Below, piece by piece: positions 10,717 to 21,777 of a stretch of DNA of 64,000 nucleotides. Positions within the stretch are counted from its first letter, which is position 1. Every line of letters begins with the position of its first letter. The translations under genes were made by a program, and so were the position numbers. The notes under the pieces were generated by a model. It worked only from the letters and a program-made list of their open reading frames with translations, did not search any database and was not told where the DNA came from. Location of the stretch: positions 1,054,001 to 1,118,000 of the forward strand of contig CAJFCJ010000002.1 in assembly GCA_904063045.1 (NCBI GenBank). Reading direction: 5' to 3'. This DNA is from Dimorphilus gyrociliatus. Taxonomy: Eukaryota > Annelida > Polychaeta > Dinophilidae.

Positions 10717-11777
10717 TCACAAAACAGTAATTTGACAGAGCTCCTCCCCGCTTTCTACATTATTATTTTCATTAGAGGGACGCCGCTCACGATCGTCTAC
10801 TGGCCTCCATAAGTTATTTTTCGATGTTTCTTCTGTGTCGTCTGCAGTATTATTTTCCGTCTCTCCTGGTTCTTTTCGCCGTCTCTTTGAACCAATAGCT
10901 ATAGGAACTCTGAGTGACTCTGATGTAGTTTCTGATGCTTCTTCTTCTTCTATAATTGGTTCGAAAATTGTTGTTTTTGTAGTTGATTCTGATATTTTTC
11001 TATCATTGACAATTTCGTTGGGGCTTGTTCCATCCTCTGAACCATCGTCACTGCAAGAATTTTCACGCTCCTTTCTAGGCGATGTATTAGGCTTATGATG
11101 CCAATGAAAGAGGTTAGCAAGAGACATACGGCGATTCATATTTGAATGCCGGCGCTTGTCGTGACCTTTCCCAAGAGCTACAGCAACCATCGGAATGATA
11201 CTCTGCTTAAGATTTCTATATTGCTCTCTTGCTGTTTTTTCTCTTAGGTTAGGAAGCTCTCTCATGTACTTATCAATAGCTTTCTCGTCCAAGTATGTCG
11301 TGTAATCCGTACGTTTCTAAAAAGAACATAATAAAAGTATTCACTTTATAAAATCATAAGTACCAATAATCAAGGAATTCAAATATTTGCTTGACTGCTG
11401 TTGAAAGCTTAAAAATCGAAAGGTTAGAAGCTGCGGGCTCGTTCGACCAGCTGCATGTACACGTTTTTAGAAGCAGAAAAATCTATACACAGATGTCTAA
11501 CTATATTCGACGAGGAAAGATAAATGATTATTTAATGCAGTTGACCGTTTCAAATTACCTTAATATGACTTGCTATTAGAAGAGTGATAGATAGAGTATA
11601 GGTAAATAAAACGGCGACGACGTAATACATGGCTCCGGAACTATCCTGCTTTTCTTCGTTCCTCTCCGTAGAAGTACTAAAGTTCAATTCTACACCGGAT
11701 GATTGATCAAATGATAAAAATCCATTCAATGTTTCATTCCTATCATTCGTCAACCAAAAGCGGTACTTTCCTGCCAT
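10717..11777 (-). CDS. Single-pass membrane protein A with PDZ-type C-terminus (paralogue of the gene at 13302)
   Basis: There are two minus-strand exons, 11777-11559 and 11316-10717, phase 0, encoding 272 aa. There is no signal peptide. About 50 extracellular-type residues carry N-glycosylation sequons (NETL, NFST), followed by one membrane segment (YYVVAVLFTYTLSITLLIAS) and a cytoplasmic block PNLREKTAREQYRNLK then SIIPMVAVAL. A long Ser/Glu/Arg-rich tail ends in ITVL, a class I PDZ-ligand pattern. Topology (short N-out, one TM, conserved juxtamembrane helix) recalls KCNE potassium-channel beta subunits, but I cannot confirm homology. The intron lies just after the TM (ASHIK|), unlike in its paralogue. 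The start chosen is the ATG of MAGKYRF; an upstream in-frame TTG was ignored. Confidence 0.7.
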
Positions 11778-13301
11778 TTTTATTCTTAACAACCACTGCA
11801 GACTATATGTGCGCTTCTGTCAAAGCGAATTTATATTTTCGTTGGCAATATCCGGCGGCGGAGTTTTAACCCTTTTTTCGTTCCGATCTTTTCTTTACTA
11901 CTGCAAGAATTTAACCAGTGACAATTGTAAATTATACTAACACAATGGCATAAAATCAGTCAGCGCGAGAGTTATTTATTGCGCTTAATTACATCGAAAC
12001 TCCTGGAACGTTTCAGTCGTCGCCAAACCGCTTAATTTCGCATGTCGACTACTTTTTATACCTTTTCTGTTTCTATTTTTTTTTTTGCACTTTTCCCTTG
12101 AGTCTTTAAACTGGCACGCTAACGAGCGGCTTTCAATCGAAGCAGAGTCAGTCCCAATCGCTGTTTTTCTCCTAATCACAGACGGCGTTTATAGCCCGTC
12201 TCACAGTGCATCTAAAGCGTCTAAGCGTTCTAACAGCCTTGCCTTCCTTTATAAAGTCTACGCATGAATATGAAACCATTGTTAAAGTTTAATAAATGAT
12301 TTTTCCATTCATGTGTTTATTCTTAAGTAAATATAAAATTAATATACCAGTTAATCTCCAAATATATGAGGTCATATGAATGATATCCGTCTCTTCTCCT
12401 TTTCTAAAGTCGACTGGTGGCGCTAGCTATTATTTAACTTCAGCTAGATGGCGTTCTAATAGAATTGGGACGAAAATTTTTTTCAAATGAGGGGGTTTAG
12501 TATTATAAGTACATAGAGGATTTTCTGAATCAATCAAGTGGATTGAAAAATTTCTAAAAGTTCCATACAGACCAGGTATAATCCTTTGTTATTTATTACT
12601 GATCAATCAATCGTCTGATTGGAGAAAAACGATAAAAAGATATTCTCTCTCTGTCTAATCTCAATAATTGAGGATTATAGGCGAGAGGGTAATGCCAGAG
12701 TAAATGTCATTGACTGTGAGCGCATTTTTTTCTTCTCTCGACGCCATTCGGATCGTTTAGCAAACGTCTCGCAAGCAAAATATTTACCGAAGGTCGAGTG
12801 GATCTCAATACCTTTTTGTCTCAAAACGGTAAGTTGACGCAACCTATAAACTTCTTAACGTTGAGCAAACAATCTGTTTAGACAGATTTATTTTAAATAT
12901 ATCGATCAATGATAGTTCCACTGCGAATACGCTTGTAAAAATTCTATAAATAAAGAGATTCTTCACTCTTTAAGCTGCTAAGTATGCCGTAAAGTATCTA
13001 CAGCATGTAGACGATAAGCTGTTCATATACTAAGCATTCATGAATTCTAGCGCAGTCTGCTATATGATTCCTAAAAAAATATTCTTTGTATATATGTTCA
13101 GGTGGTGTTTGAGGATATTCCATACTTTGATATATAACAAAGTTCTTTATTTTTTCCTTTAGAATTACCGAAATGTTGAATATAATTATTTTAATAAGGA
13201 TATTGAGTTCATAGTGACGTTGCTAAGTAGACAGTCGCCTCGAGTTTCTACGAATAAGAGCCACCTGTTTTATTGCACACGATAGTATTCGAAATTGAAG
13301 A
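11778..13301. other. Shared 5' region between the two membrane paralogues
   Basis: These 1.5 kb lie between divergent start codons. A possible TATA (TTTATAAAG near 12248) sits on the plus side. A splice-donor-like GGTAAGTTG at 12828-12836, preceded by an open 72-codon frame, may mark a 5' untranslated exon of the plus-strand gene, with acceptor-like CCTTTAG near 13163. No coding gene is supported. Confidence 0.4.
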
Positions 13302-13975
13302 ATGAGTCTGGTAGAAGGCAAGCATAGAATAACGCTAACGATTAAGGATAAGGATAATTCATCATTTAAAGGCCTACTTTTTATCACTAATTCATCAGAG
13401 AATTCAACACCTCTGCCCACTCCTTATGATCAAATTGGTGCATCGGTAGGATATTTCATATTCTAAACTAAGTGAAAGTAATAGGGAGTTTTAAGTCGGA
13501 AAGGGCGGGATTTAATATATTATTAATATGCAATTATAAACAATTTATTTCTCCTCTACAGTCATACGTAATTGCTGTTGTACTTGTATATGGTTTATCA
13601 ATTGTCATGCTCATTGCATCTCACATTAAAAGAAGGCATGATAAAGCCATGGAAGATAGGCAAATTGAAAAGTATATACAAGCGGTTCCGAATCTTAAAG
13701 AGAAATCGGCAAGGGACACTTATAGAAATCTAAAGAGATCTATTGTTCCAATAGTAGCAGTGGCTTTAGCCAGTTCGCCAACATTACCAAAAGGTACACG
13801 AAATAAATTTGCGAATTTGACTTTTACTCCTCTACCAAAATTTGTCATTCATCCTCCGGAAAGTGAACATCGAGGATCTCTAGACAGCGGGAAGTGTTCA
13901 CCTTCTATATCGTTATCCACAAAATCATTACTTCATGAAAATGAAGAGTGCATTGACGTAACCACTGTGGTCTAG
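13302..13975 (+). CDS. Single-pass membrane protein B with PDZ-type C-terminus (paralogue of the gene at 10717)
   Basis: Exons 13302-13445 and 13562-13975, phase 0, encode 185 aa. It aligns with protein A over its whole core: GKHRITLT versus GKYRFWLT at the N-terminus, TM YVIAVVLVYGLSIVMLIASH versus YYVVAVLFTYTLSITLLIAS, then PNLKEKSARDTYRNLK versus PNLREKTAREQYRNLK and SIVPIVAVAL versus SIIPMVAVAL. NSS and NST sequons lie on the N-terminal side. The tail is shorter and ends TTVV, again a class I PDZ pattern. Here the intron precedes the TM (GAS|SYV), and there is none after it. The two genes are head to head, so an inverted duplication followed by intron gain or loss is likely. The function is unknown; a channel accessory subunit is one possibility. 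Confidence 0.7.
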
Positions 13976-14168
13976 TCGCGACATCTGCTGGCTTATATGT
14001 GCATTAAACTGACACCTGTAGTTTGACTTTTTAACTGAAAAGTTTGCATTATTTATACACTTTACAGATTCATACCAGCGGCTATGCAAGGGTGATTTTT
14101 AGATGAGTGAATTACTGATAATAGTTATCTGAAATGTTTAGTGTATGCGCGGGCGCATGGGAAGTCAA

Positions 14169-14180
14169 CCAATGACGTCG
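14169..14180 (+). promoter_or_regulatory. CCAAT box overlapping a CRE-like site upstream of NFI
   Basis: CCAATGACGTCG joins a CCAAT pentamer and TGACGTC, a CREB/ATF-type site, 49-60 bp before the proposed NFI start codon. The surrounding 80 bp are GC-rich for this genome (GCGCGGGCGCATGG), consistent with a promoter or proximal 5' UTR. Confidence 0.4.
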
Positions 14181-14228
14181 GCGTCCGTTTAGCGTGCGTT
14201 TGCAGTCAAGAGACAGTCTGCAAACAGA

Positions 14229-17200
14229 ATGGAAGACTGCCGTTGGGCTCGTCATCAACCGACTCTTACCCACTTCTCTCCTTCTCTCCCATCTTGTTCT
14301 CTTCCGCAGATACCCAGACCACAGCAATATCCATTTGTCGTAAGTCTGTTACATATTTTATTATTGTTATACTATAGTTTCTGTGATATATGCATCCAAT
14401 TTATATCATACAAAGACAAGCGTATATTTTATATAACATACTAATATAAACTAAGGCTAATAGGTTGAATTCGAAATTTATTCAAACTTATATTCATGTT
14501 AATTATAGATTTTAAAAATACACAAATAGAAGGATTGCACACAAACGAAGCTCAAAACAGTTTAATTTTGCACTTGCCTGTATATCTGATTAAAATTTGA
14601 AATACGACACTTTAACTAGGCGACCAACGAAAACTGTTGGTCAATTTCAATCTCTTAATTAATCGTATCAGAGACCTGGATCATAAAGAATTACTAAAAA
14701 TTTTTTATCACTTTCCTGTAACGCTTCTCTTCCGCCAAAACAGTCTTTTCCTTTCGCAACGTTAAATATATTTATAGAAAAAAGGGAAAATCATTTAAAC
14801 GATTGAGAAAAACTTTAAAGTTTTAGTCAATTTATTTATCCTCTCCTTCGTACTGTCTAGTTAATATCTAAAAACAAAGGTAAAGTGTAGGGAAAGCGAT
14901 AACTCTCCGCAATTCTATTTACAAATGTATGTGCATATTATTAAGTTTAATGAAAAGATTCGAGAAAGTTTCATTGAAATGCTATGTCCAAATTTTTATC
15001 ATAAAGATAGCTAACGTAGCATGAATGTATTTATTACTTGTGTAATTGCTTAATCGGAACGAGTACAAGAACTCCGTTGCCAATTCCTATAAAATTCATA
15101 CATATAATTGAGAGGGTGCCAATTATGCGTTTGGTAGACGCCTTTATATTAAAGAAAGGACGTGCTGATGTTCATTGCCAGTTTATTGCTTGAGCAGCGT
15201 CTTTATACTTCGCATCGTTAACCTTCAAAGGCCTCAGAGCGCTGATGAACTTTGCTCGTTAATTACGCGGTCGTTTCTGGCTAGAAATTGACTCGAAACC
15301 GCATTAGAAACCCTCTCTATTGTAAGAGACGGCTGGTGGAGTTTGGGCATTGTGCCAAACATCAGCTGATTTTGCGTTTCATTCAGAATTTTTTCTAAAT
15401 CACTATTTCCCGCTCTTTAACTTGCCTAAATCAGTTTTCTTTGATTTATTGCAAAGCATCTTTGTTCTTGGGCAAATTTGGTGAAAAAAGATTGAGAATC
15501 ACTATGCCGTTTTCATGCCCGGTATGCTTTCGAGGTAAATTTTTGACTCCTCCCCCTTAGGATTTCCCTCTCATTCATTGGCTATTTGTGACTGAGTCAT
15601 AGGGAAAAGCCCATACAAGACAGATTACGCTAGGTGGCGCGGCTTTTTGTAAACTACGACGTTGAGAAGAGATTTTTTAAGGGAATTTACCAATTTAAGC
15701 TTTCAACTTCGATCAAAAAAATGATCAAGTAGTCGATGAAGAAGCAGGTCTCTTCAACCTTCTGGAATATTGTATAATATGCGAATAACAGCAGGCAGTA
15801 CGAGGAACTTTTCGTATGGTACGTGCTAGTAGATCTTGTAGTAAGCTAGATTGTTTGAGTTTAATCGCCGTATTTTTTTTATGTAATCAAGGCCCCATAG
15901 TTCTAATATCATTAAAATAGGTTGATTTATACACAAAACAATATTTTAAACATTTAGTTCTCCTCCATATACAATCTAAATACACGATTATTCTAACTGT
16001 ATACAGCATGCGCTCTAGCTACAGCTACGCAAGGTGAGAAAACATGGCGTCGTTCCAAAATTCGCACACTCAAAACTTGCAAACCAATTTTCAAGATCAG
16101 AGAAAATAATTTTGCTTTATCAACTCAGATTATAAAATAAATTTATTGATTTCGATCTCTTCAACTATTATAACTCTACACTCAATATAGAAGTACAACC
16201 AAACTGTATGCAGTATTCGTGTTATTTAATCCTACCTCAAAATGACCTACTTTTATCTACTTCAATGGGCAGACGAAAAGCGCGATTTTTCACTAACTTT
16301 AATTTAAAACAGTAAATCGCTTTTAAAAAAAAATTCAATTTATATCTAAAAACTTTAAGAGAAAAGGATATATTTTTATTTGGATTTAGGAAAGCAAGCA
16401 AAAAAGATCTTGGCCGTAGACTCGCTATCAAGCGATCGAAAAAAAAACAGAAGTTAACTCGTATTTAATTCACATCAGACAGTTTAGTAATGCGAAGCTG
16501 ACTTAGTTTAATTATACCTGTATTTTCCATTCTAAAATGTTACAGGATGAATATCACCCGTTCATCGAGGCTCTGTTGCCGCATGTTCGAACTTTTGCTT
16601 ACACGTGGTTCAACTTGCAAGCCTCTAAACGTAAGTACTTTAAGAAGCACGAAAAGCGTATGACGATGGACGAGGAACGTCGCGTGAAAGAAGAACTGGA
16701 ATCGGAAAAGGCCGATGTTAAACAAAAATGGGCTTCAAGACTTTTAGCGAAACTTAGGAAAGATATAAATCAAGAATGCAGAGAAGATTTTGTATTGAGT
16801 ATAACTGGTAAGAAGGCGCCAACGTGCGTACTCTCGAATCCTGATCAGAAGGGAAAGATGAGACGCATTGACTGCCTTCGCCAGGCTGATAAAGTTTGGA
16901 GGCTTGATCTAGTTATGGTCATATTATTCAAAGCGATACCTTTAGAATCTACTGATGGGGAACGATTAGAGAAATCTCCTCAATGTATTCATCCGACTCT
17001 TTGTGTTAATCCATATCATATCAGCGTGAGCGTTCGAGAGCTCGATCTGTATCTTGCTAACTTTATACACACATATGGTAACTTAAATAAGATTTTACTT
17101 TTCTACTCGATTCTCTATTCTAGTTTTCTTTTACTTTAGTTCCGCCTGGTTGCGGCAACTACGAACCACCGTCAGCGGATGATGCTCAAGACATGAAAGG

Positions 17201-18835
17201 TGAGATACTGTATGATTAATGATATTCACCTTTTGACTGATATACGAAAGTTTTTTTGAAACGTGTGCGTGTTTTTATTTAACGCTGGTTAACATTTACG
17301 TAATGGAGTGATGTAATTCTTTCAATTCAGTCTGCCTTAATGGCTTCTTTATTTGCGTTGCTGAAACAAGCTTTGTTACGTTGTATTTTTACAATTAATT
17401 CATAACTTAATTTCTAATCAGTACCTCGCAACTTGCATTCTGGTGTGTCGGGAAACAGCAGTATTGTGGCCACAGGCGTTTATTCGGCCAGAGAATTGAT
17501 GAGAGTAACAAGAAGTAAGCATACCCACAATTTATATTTCCTCTATTATATTTTTTAATTCATTAGGAACGATGCAAAATGATCAAAATGGTTCGATGGA
17601 AGAGAGTGCGTATTCATCGCCTTCCGGTACATACTATCAAATGCAACATGAAGATTTACTCACTGAAAAAGCTGATGGTCGACCTCTTAAACGTCGAAAG
17701 CATGATACAATATCATCGATATCAAGTGTAGAAGAGGACGATGGTGAAGAAAATTCCCCATTTGTCTATAACCCTTCTTGGTCCTCTCATGTATCTTCCC
17801 TGGGAGAAGGTAAATTAATTTTGCGTTTTAGCTTTGCTGTAATTAGAATTTCATACTGACAATTGATTATAATATAAAAAATGAGTGCATTATGGTGATA
17901 ATATGACAACAGGAGGTTTAGCAAAGGTCTCGTCTTCACGTACCGATTCACCAGCGAAGCATTCGCCTTCAGGTACACATTGGTTGTCGTAAAGGCTACT
18001 TTTGATAGTTACTTTGTCGGGCTTTCTATGTCGTCGTTAGTCTTCTGTTGAATCATGATTTTAAAAACAACAAATATTCCAGGTAACTCAGGATCAGCGG
18101 CAAACGACTCTACTTCAACATCGACCAGATATGGACAACCGGGCAGTGAAAGTTTATCAGACTTTGTTAGCCTTGTTTGTCAAGAGGCAAGCGGACAACA
18201 GGTTTGTAATATAGTAGATTGTTTTTCCCATGTTGCAAGAAATCAATTAACGCCGTAACGAGTTGATATTGTTGTTCTCGCGTCGACAGACGATCGTTAG
18301 AAGCCCAGCCAAACAACTTCCGCATCATTTCTTTCCATCTGGTATGGCTCCTCCACCTTCCCCTGCTAATATAGCACGACCGGTCGCTGTCATTCACACA
18401 TCAGATGGTAATAAAGTTCCAGCCACAACAGAAACAAGGTCACTGATGTCTTCGCCCTTTCACGTTGTTCGAAACGATCAGATGTTTTCACACATTCAGT
18501 CCTCGAATCCCTATTTGGGATATTCGGGATCCAGTGTCAGTCCTACAATTAGCGGTATTATTAGTCCTACTTCCTGGAGTCAACTGATGGCTTCGTCACC
18601 TGTGACTTCCAATAAATCAACTGCTAGAAATACTCCGACTGGGCCACCGCGTCTACTTATGACGCCAGGTGTTGAAAGTGATATAGATGCCAACATTCAA
18701 ATGATGAACCTAGCGCATACAACTCAAGACGATAATATTCTGCAAGAAGAAAGATTTCTGCATTTGATGCCTACCAATTCGCCCGAAGTAGAAAATGGTC
18801 ATGCAACGAACGAACAAGCGGCAAAGAGGAGTTGA
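14229..18835 (+). CDS. NFI: Nuclear factor I transcription factor
   Basis: Exons are 14229-14339 (tentative first exon), 16546-17077, 17140-17199, 17422-17514, 17567-17809, 17913-17972, 18083-18201 and 18290-18835, encoding 587 aa. Exons 2-8 are secure and phase-consistent. The N-terminal DNA-binding/dimerisation domain includes [63 protein letters not shown] and [16 protein letters not shown], near-identical to vertebrate NFIA/B/C/X, and carries the MH1-like fold. It binds TTGGC(N5)GCCAA as a dimer. The conserved [12 protein letters not shown] segment follows, then a Ser/Pro-rich activation tail. Exon 1 is inferred: its ATG frame ends CCATTTGTC|GTAAGT in phase 0, exactly what exon 2 needs, and sits just after a CCAAT/CRE element. 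Vertebrate NFI genes also use variable short first exons. The stop is TGA at 18833-18835. Confidence 0.9.
14340..16545 (+). other. Long first intron of NFI
   Basis: The 2.2-kb intron is long for this genome, where most are 50-75 nt, so it may carry enhancers. At 15589-15599 TGACTGAGTCA contains an AP-1/MARE-type TGAGTCA site, close to ATTGG (reverse CCAAT) and a C-rich patch near 15549, which together resemble an internal promoter. No coding exon is supported. Confidence 0.4.
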
Positions 18836-19155
18836 AGTTCTATGCAACCCACTTGCTATTTATAGAAATACAACATGAATCGGAAAAAAATGGTGCAAAC
18901 TTTTTCCTTATTTTCTTTCAGTTATCAGCCGTTTGCATACAGTATATTCGAAATATTCGATAAGAATAGATTTATAATAACTGGATAGTTTTCTTCTATT
19001 TATTTCTTCGTCTTGTCAAAAAAAATTCGTAGTCGTTGCCTGTGATATGTATTATAGCGTTATAAATCTATTATTTTTTAACATTCGTATATAATATTGA
19101 CTAATAAAAATATAATATGTAGCCCACTAGTTAAAGTAATACATTTATTAATACT
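18836..19155. other. Tail-to-tail spacer NFI / RAD54L
   Basis: These 320 AT-rich bases hold both 3' UTRs. TTTATT at 19144-19149 reads as AATAAA on the minus strand within a few bases of the RAD54L stop. On the plus strand AATAAA occurs at about 19103 (CTAATAAAAATA). Confidence 0.5.
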
Positions 19156-21476
19156 TCATACAGTCACCCTTTGTTTGTCATGGGATCGATGATGAAAAAC
19201 AAATGAAATTGAATTTTTCCAAGCACTTTTTAATAAAGTATCTGTTACGCCTTTCTTGTCCGCGCAATGGTACCACTGTGACAAATCACTATTGCAGTCA
19301 CTTCCTTCAGGTGGTGGCTTTACTTGTATTTTATTAATACACCTAGTACATTTAAATTTATCGTGAGTATCACTAAGAGTATTCTCATCTAATCTGAATA
19401 GATGCTTAAGTTCTTCAACACTGAAATGTCTTGTAACATCTTCCTCTTTATCAACAACGCAAGAACTCAGGGCTTTTTTGTGCGCTTGTCTCTGAAGTAT
19501 TTTCTCTTCAATCGTTCCAGTGGCAATTAGACGATATATGAAGCATTCTTTCTTCTGTCCGTCACGCCAAATTCTCGCCATAGCTTGGTCATCATTTGCT
19601 GGATTCCAATCGGGATCAAACATAACTAATCTGTTAGCACCAATTAAATTTAAGCCACATCCTCCTGCTTTACTACTTAACATGAATATAAATTCTGGAT
19701 TGGCTGGATTGTTAAATTTGTCAACAATTTTAGCTCTCTTTTTTATTGACATTGTCCCATCTAGCCTAACATATAGATATTTCCTTTGCTTGCATAAACG
19801 TTCGAATAAATCCAGAGTCTGAGTATAGTTAGACACAAGAACTATCTTGTCAGAAGTTTCAGCTTTCATCATGGCTAACAAGTAGTCAAGGACAAGTAGT
19901 TTTCCCGATAAAACTGGTTGAACCAATTTTGTGTCATGATTGCCAAATAATTCCATTGTATTTTCAAAACCCTCACTGCCCTCTAAGCATTTTTCATATA
20001 TTAGATCTGGGTGATTGCATAATTTCTTCAGAGTTGTAATTGCTGAGAGAGATGAAACAGAAACTTTACCCTTTTTAATCTCACATTGAGCAGCTTTGGA
20101 GGAAACGAATTTTTTATACAGTGCTGTTTGCAGTGGTGTTAATTTGCAACACACAACTTGTTCAATTTTTACCGGTAAATATCTTGTCAGTAGTGCTTGT
20201 GTTCGTCTTATAATGCATTTACTGACCAATCCAGAGAGCTCTCTCAATTTTTCGTCTCCTTTCTTTCGATCATTTTCACTTGCGTCCGCATCACGACCGC
20301 GAAGTATTGGGGTTTCGAAAGCTTTCCTAAACTGAATGGCAGAACCTAATAAACCTTTATTTACGAAATTAAGGAGTGAAAAATATTCGAGGAGATCATT
20401 CTGAATGGGCGTCCCAGAGAGTAGGACTCTTCCTTTCGCTTGCAACTGTTCCAGGGCAGAGTAAGTTTGGTTTTCACAATTTTTCAAACGATGGCCTTCA
20501 TCACAAATAACTAAGCCAATTTCTGATTTATGCATAACTTCAGCATGAAGTCGAAAAGTTTCGTATGATATTATTAGTATTGGAGTCGAAGTTCTTGCCG
20601 AAGTCATGAAATTTTCTAGTTTATCATCAATTTCAGCCTTAGACCCTGAATCTATTGCAAGAGCCAAGACTTTGCTACCTAGCCATTTATTTATTTCATT
20701 ATACCAATTTTTTACTAAACTACTAGGCGCTACAACCATTGCTTTAGTAATTGACGGCCGTCCTTCCGGGCCTTGCTTCAGTAGTGTCCACATTAGAGTA
20801 ATACATTGAAGAGTTTTTCCAAGACCCATTTCATCGGCCATAATACAACCAAAGTAATTTTCTATTTGAATTCCAGTCACACAGTCATACATAAATTTCA
20901 CCCCTTCACGTTGATGAGGTCTTAAGACTTTCGTTAGATTAGGATCGACCACAATATGTACCAACTGATCGTTTGGTTGAGTTTTCATTTGATCGTGAGC
21001 AGATATTTCCGGGGGTGAATATAAGACAAGTGCACCCTCTTCATCAGGGTCGTATAAGGCACCTCGAGCACCTAACCGTCTTAGACCCAAAACTTTATTG
21101 GTTCTGGAACTTTGATAATTTGGCAGAGATAATTTGAAAGGCCGGCTGAGAATGTTTTCAATGGAATTTTCCTAAAAACAAAAGCTACATCACTTGTTAG
21201 TACAAAAAAGTATCTTACATGATCAGTATTTTCGACATTGTCAACAGTCGATTTCAGAGGTAGCCTATAAGGAGACAAAAAGTTCCGGTTATCATCGGAT
21301 GACAAATTTTCTTTCATTTTTTTTTTTGATCTCTTTCTTGGGTCCCAATCTTCATCAGTTGCATCTATCTGCTTTCTTTTATCTCCTGTAACTTTGCTAG
21401 GAGCCAAACTCCTCCTCTATAGTTTTTAGTATGAGCGATAATGAAAAGAATAAAAAAATATAAAAGAAATTACCAT
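19156..21476 (-). CDS. RAD54L: RAD54-like SNF2 recombination ATPase
   Basis: Exons on the minus strand are 21476-21474 (only the ATG), 21416-21219 and 21171-19156, all phase 0, encoding 738 aa (human 747). The spliced N-terminus reads M-RRSLAPSK, matching vertebrate RAD54L, which supports the initiator-only first exon. Motif I is DEMGLGKT, motif II DEGH (DEGHRLKN), motif [13 protein letters not shown], and motifs V/VI are [16 protein letters not shown] and [11 protein letters not shown]. The C-terminal zinc-like segment CTRC...WYHC is present. RAD54 is a dsDNA translocase that stimulates RAD51 strand invasion and remodels joint molecules and nucleosomes in homologous recombination. The 2-kb third exon is uninterrupted. 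The gene shares a 301-bp divergent promoter with the XKR gene. Confidence 0.97.
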
Positions 21477-21777
21477 TTTTTTAAAAATTATGGGATTATT
21501 CGTCAAATTCAAAGAGGGATCTAAATTTTCATATTTCAATACCAAAAACAAAAGGGTGATATGGCTGAAGAAAGATTTTTAAAATAAGTAAGTTCAGGAT
21601 AGAACAATATCGTTCGTTCAACAACGGCGGACCGTTCTATGAATTTTTTTTCGTATTTAATTAAACTAATATAATTTCGTTCGTTCAAAGATCCTTATGC
21701 CACATTAAATACAAAATCTGAAATAATGCTCCACTTCTCTTTCGTATACGAAAATAACCAAAACTCAAACATCAATA
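21477..21777. other. Bidirectional promoter interval RAD54L / XKR
   Basis: These 301 bp separate the two start codons. TCGTTCGTTC occurs twice (about 21610 and 21678), a direct repeat that could be a shared regulatory element. No TATA box is obvious. Confidence 0.4.

Noticed and set aside
12085-12267. 60-codon plus-strand frame
   Set aside because: No homology or splice support; it overlaps another random frame on the other strand.
14112-14327. 71-codon minus-strand frame
   Set aside because: Antisense to the proposed NFI promoter and first exon; no features.
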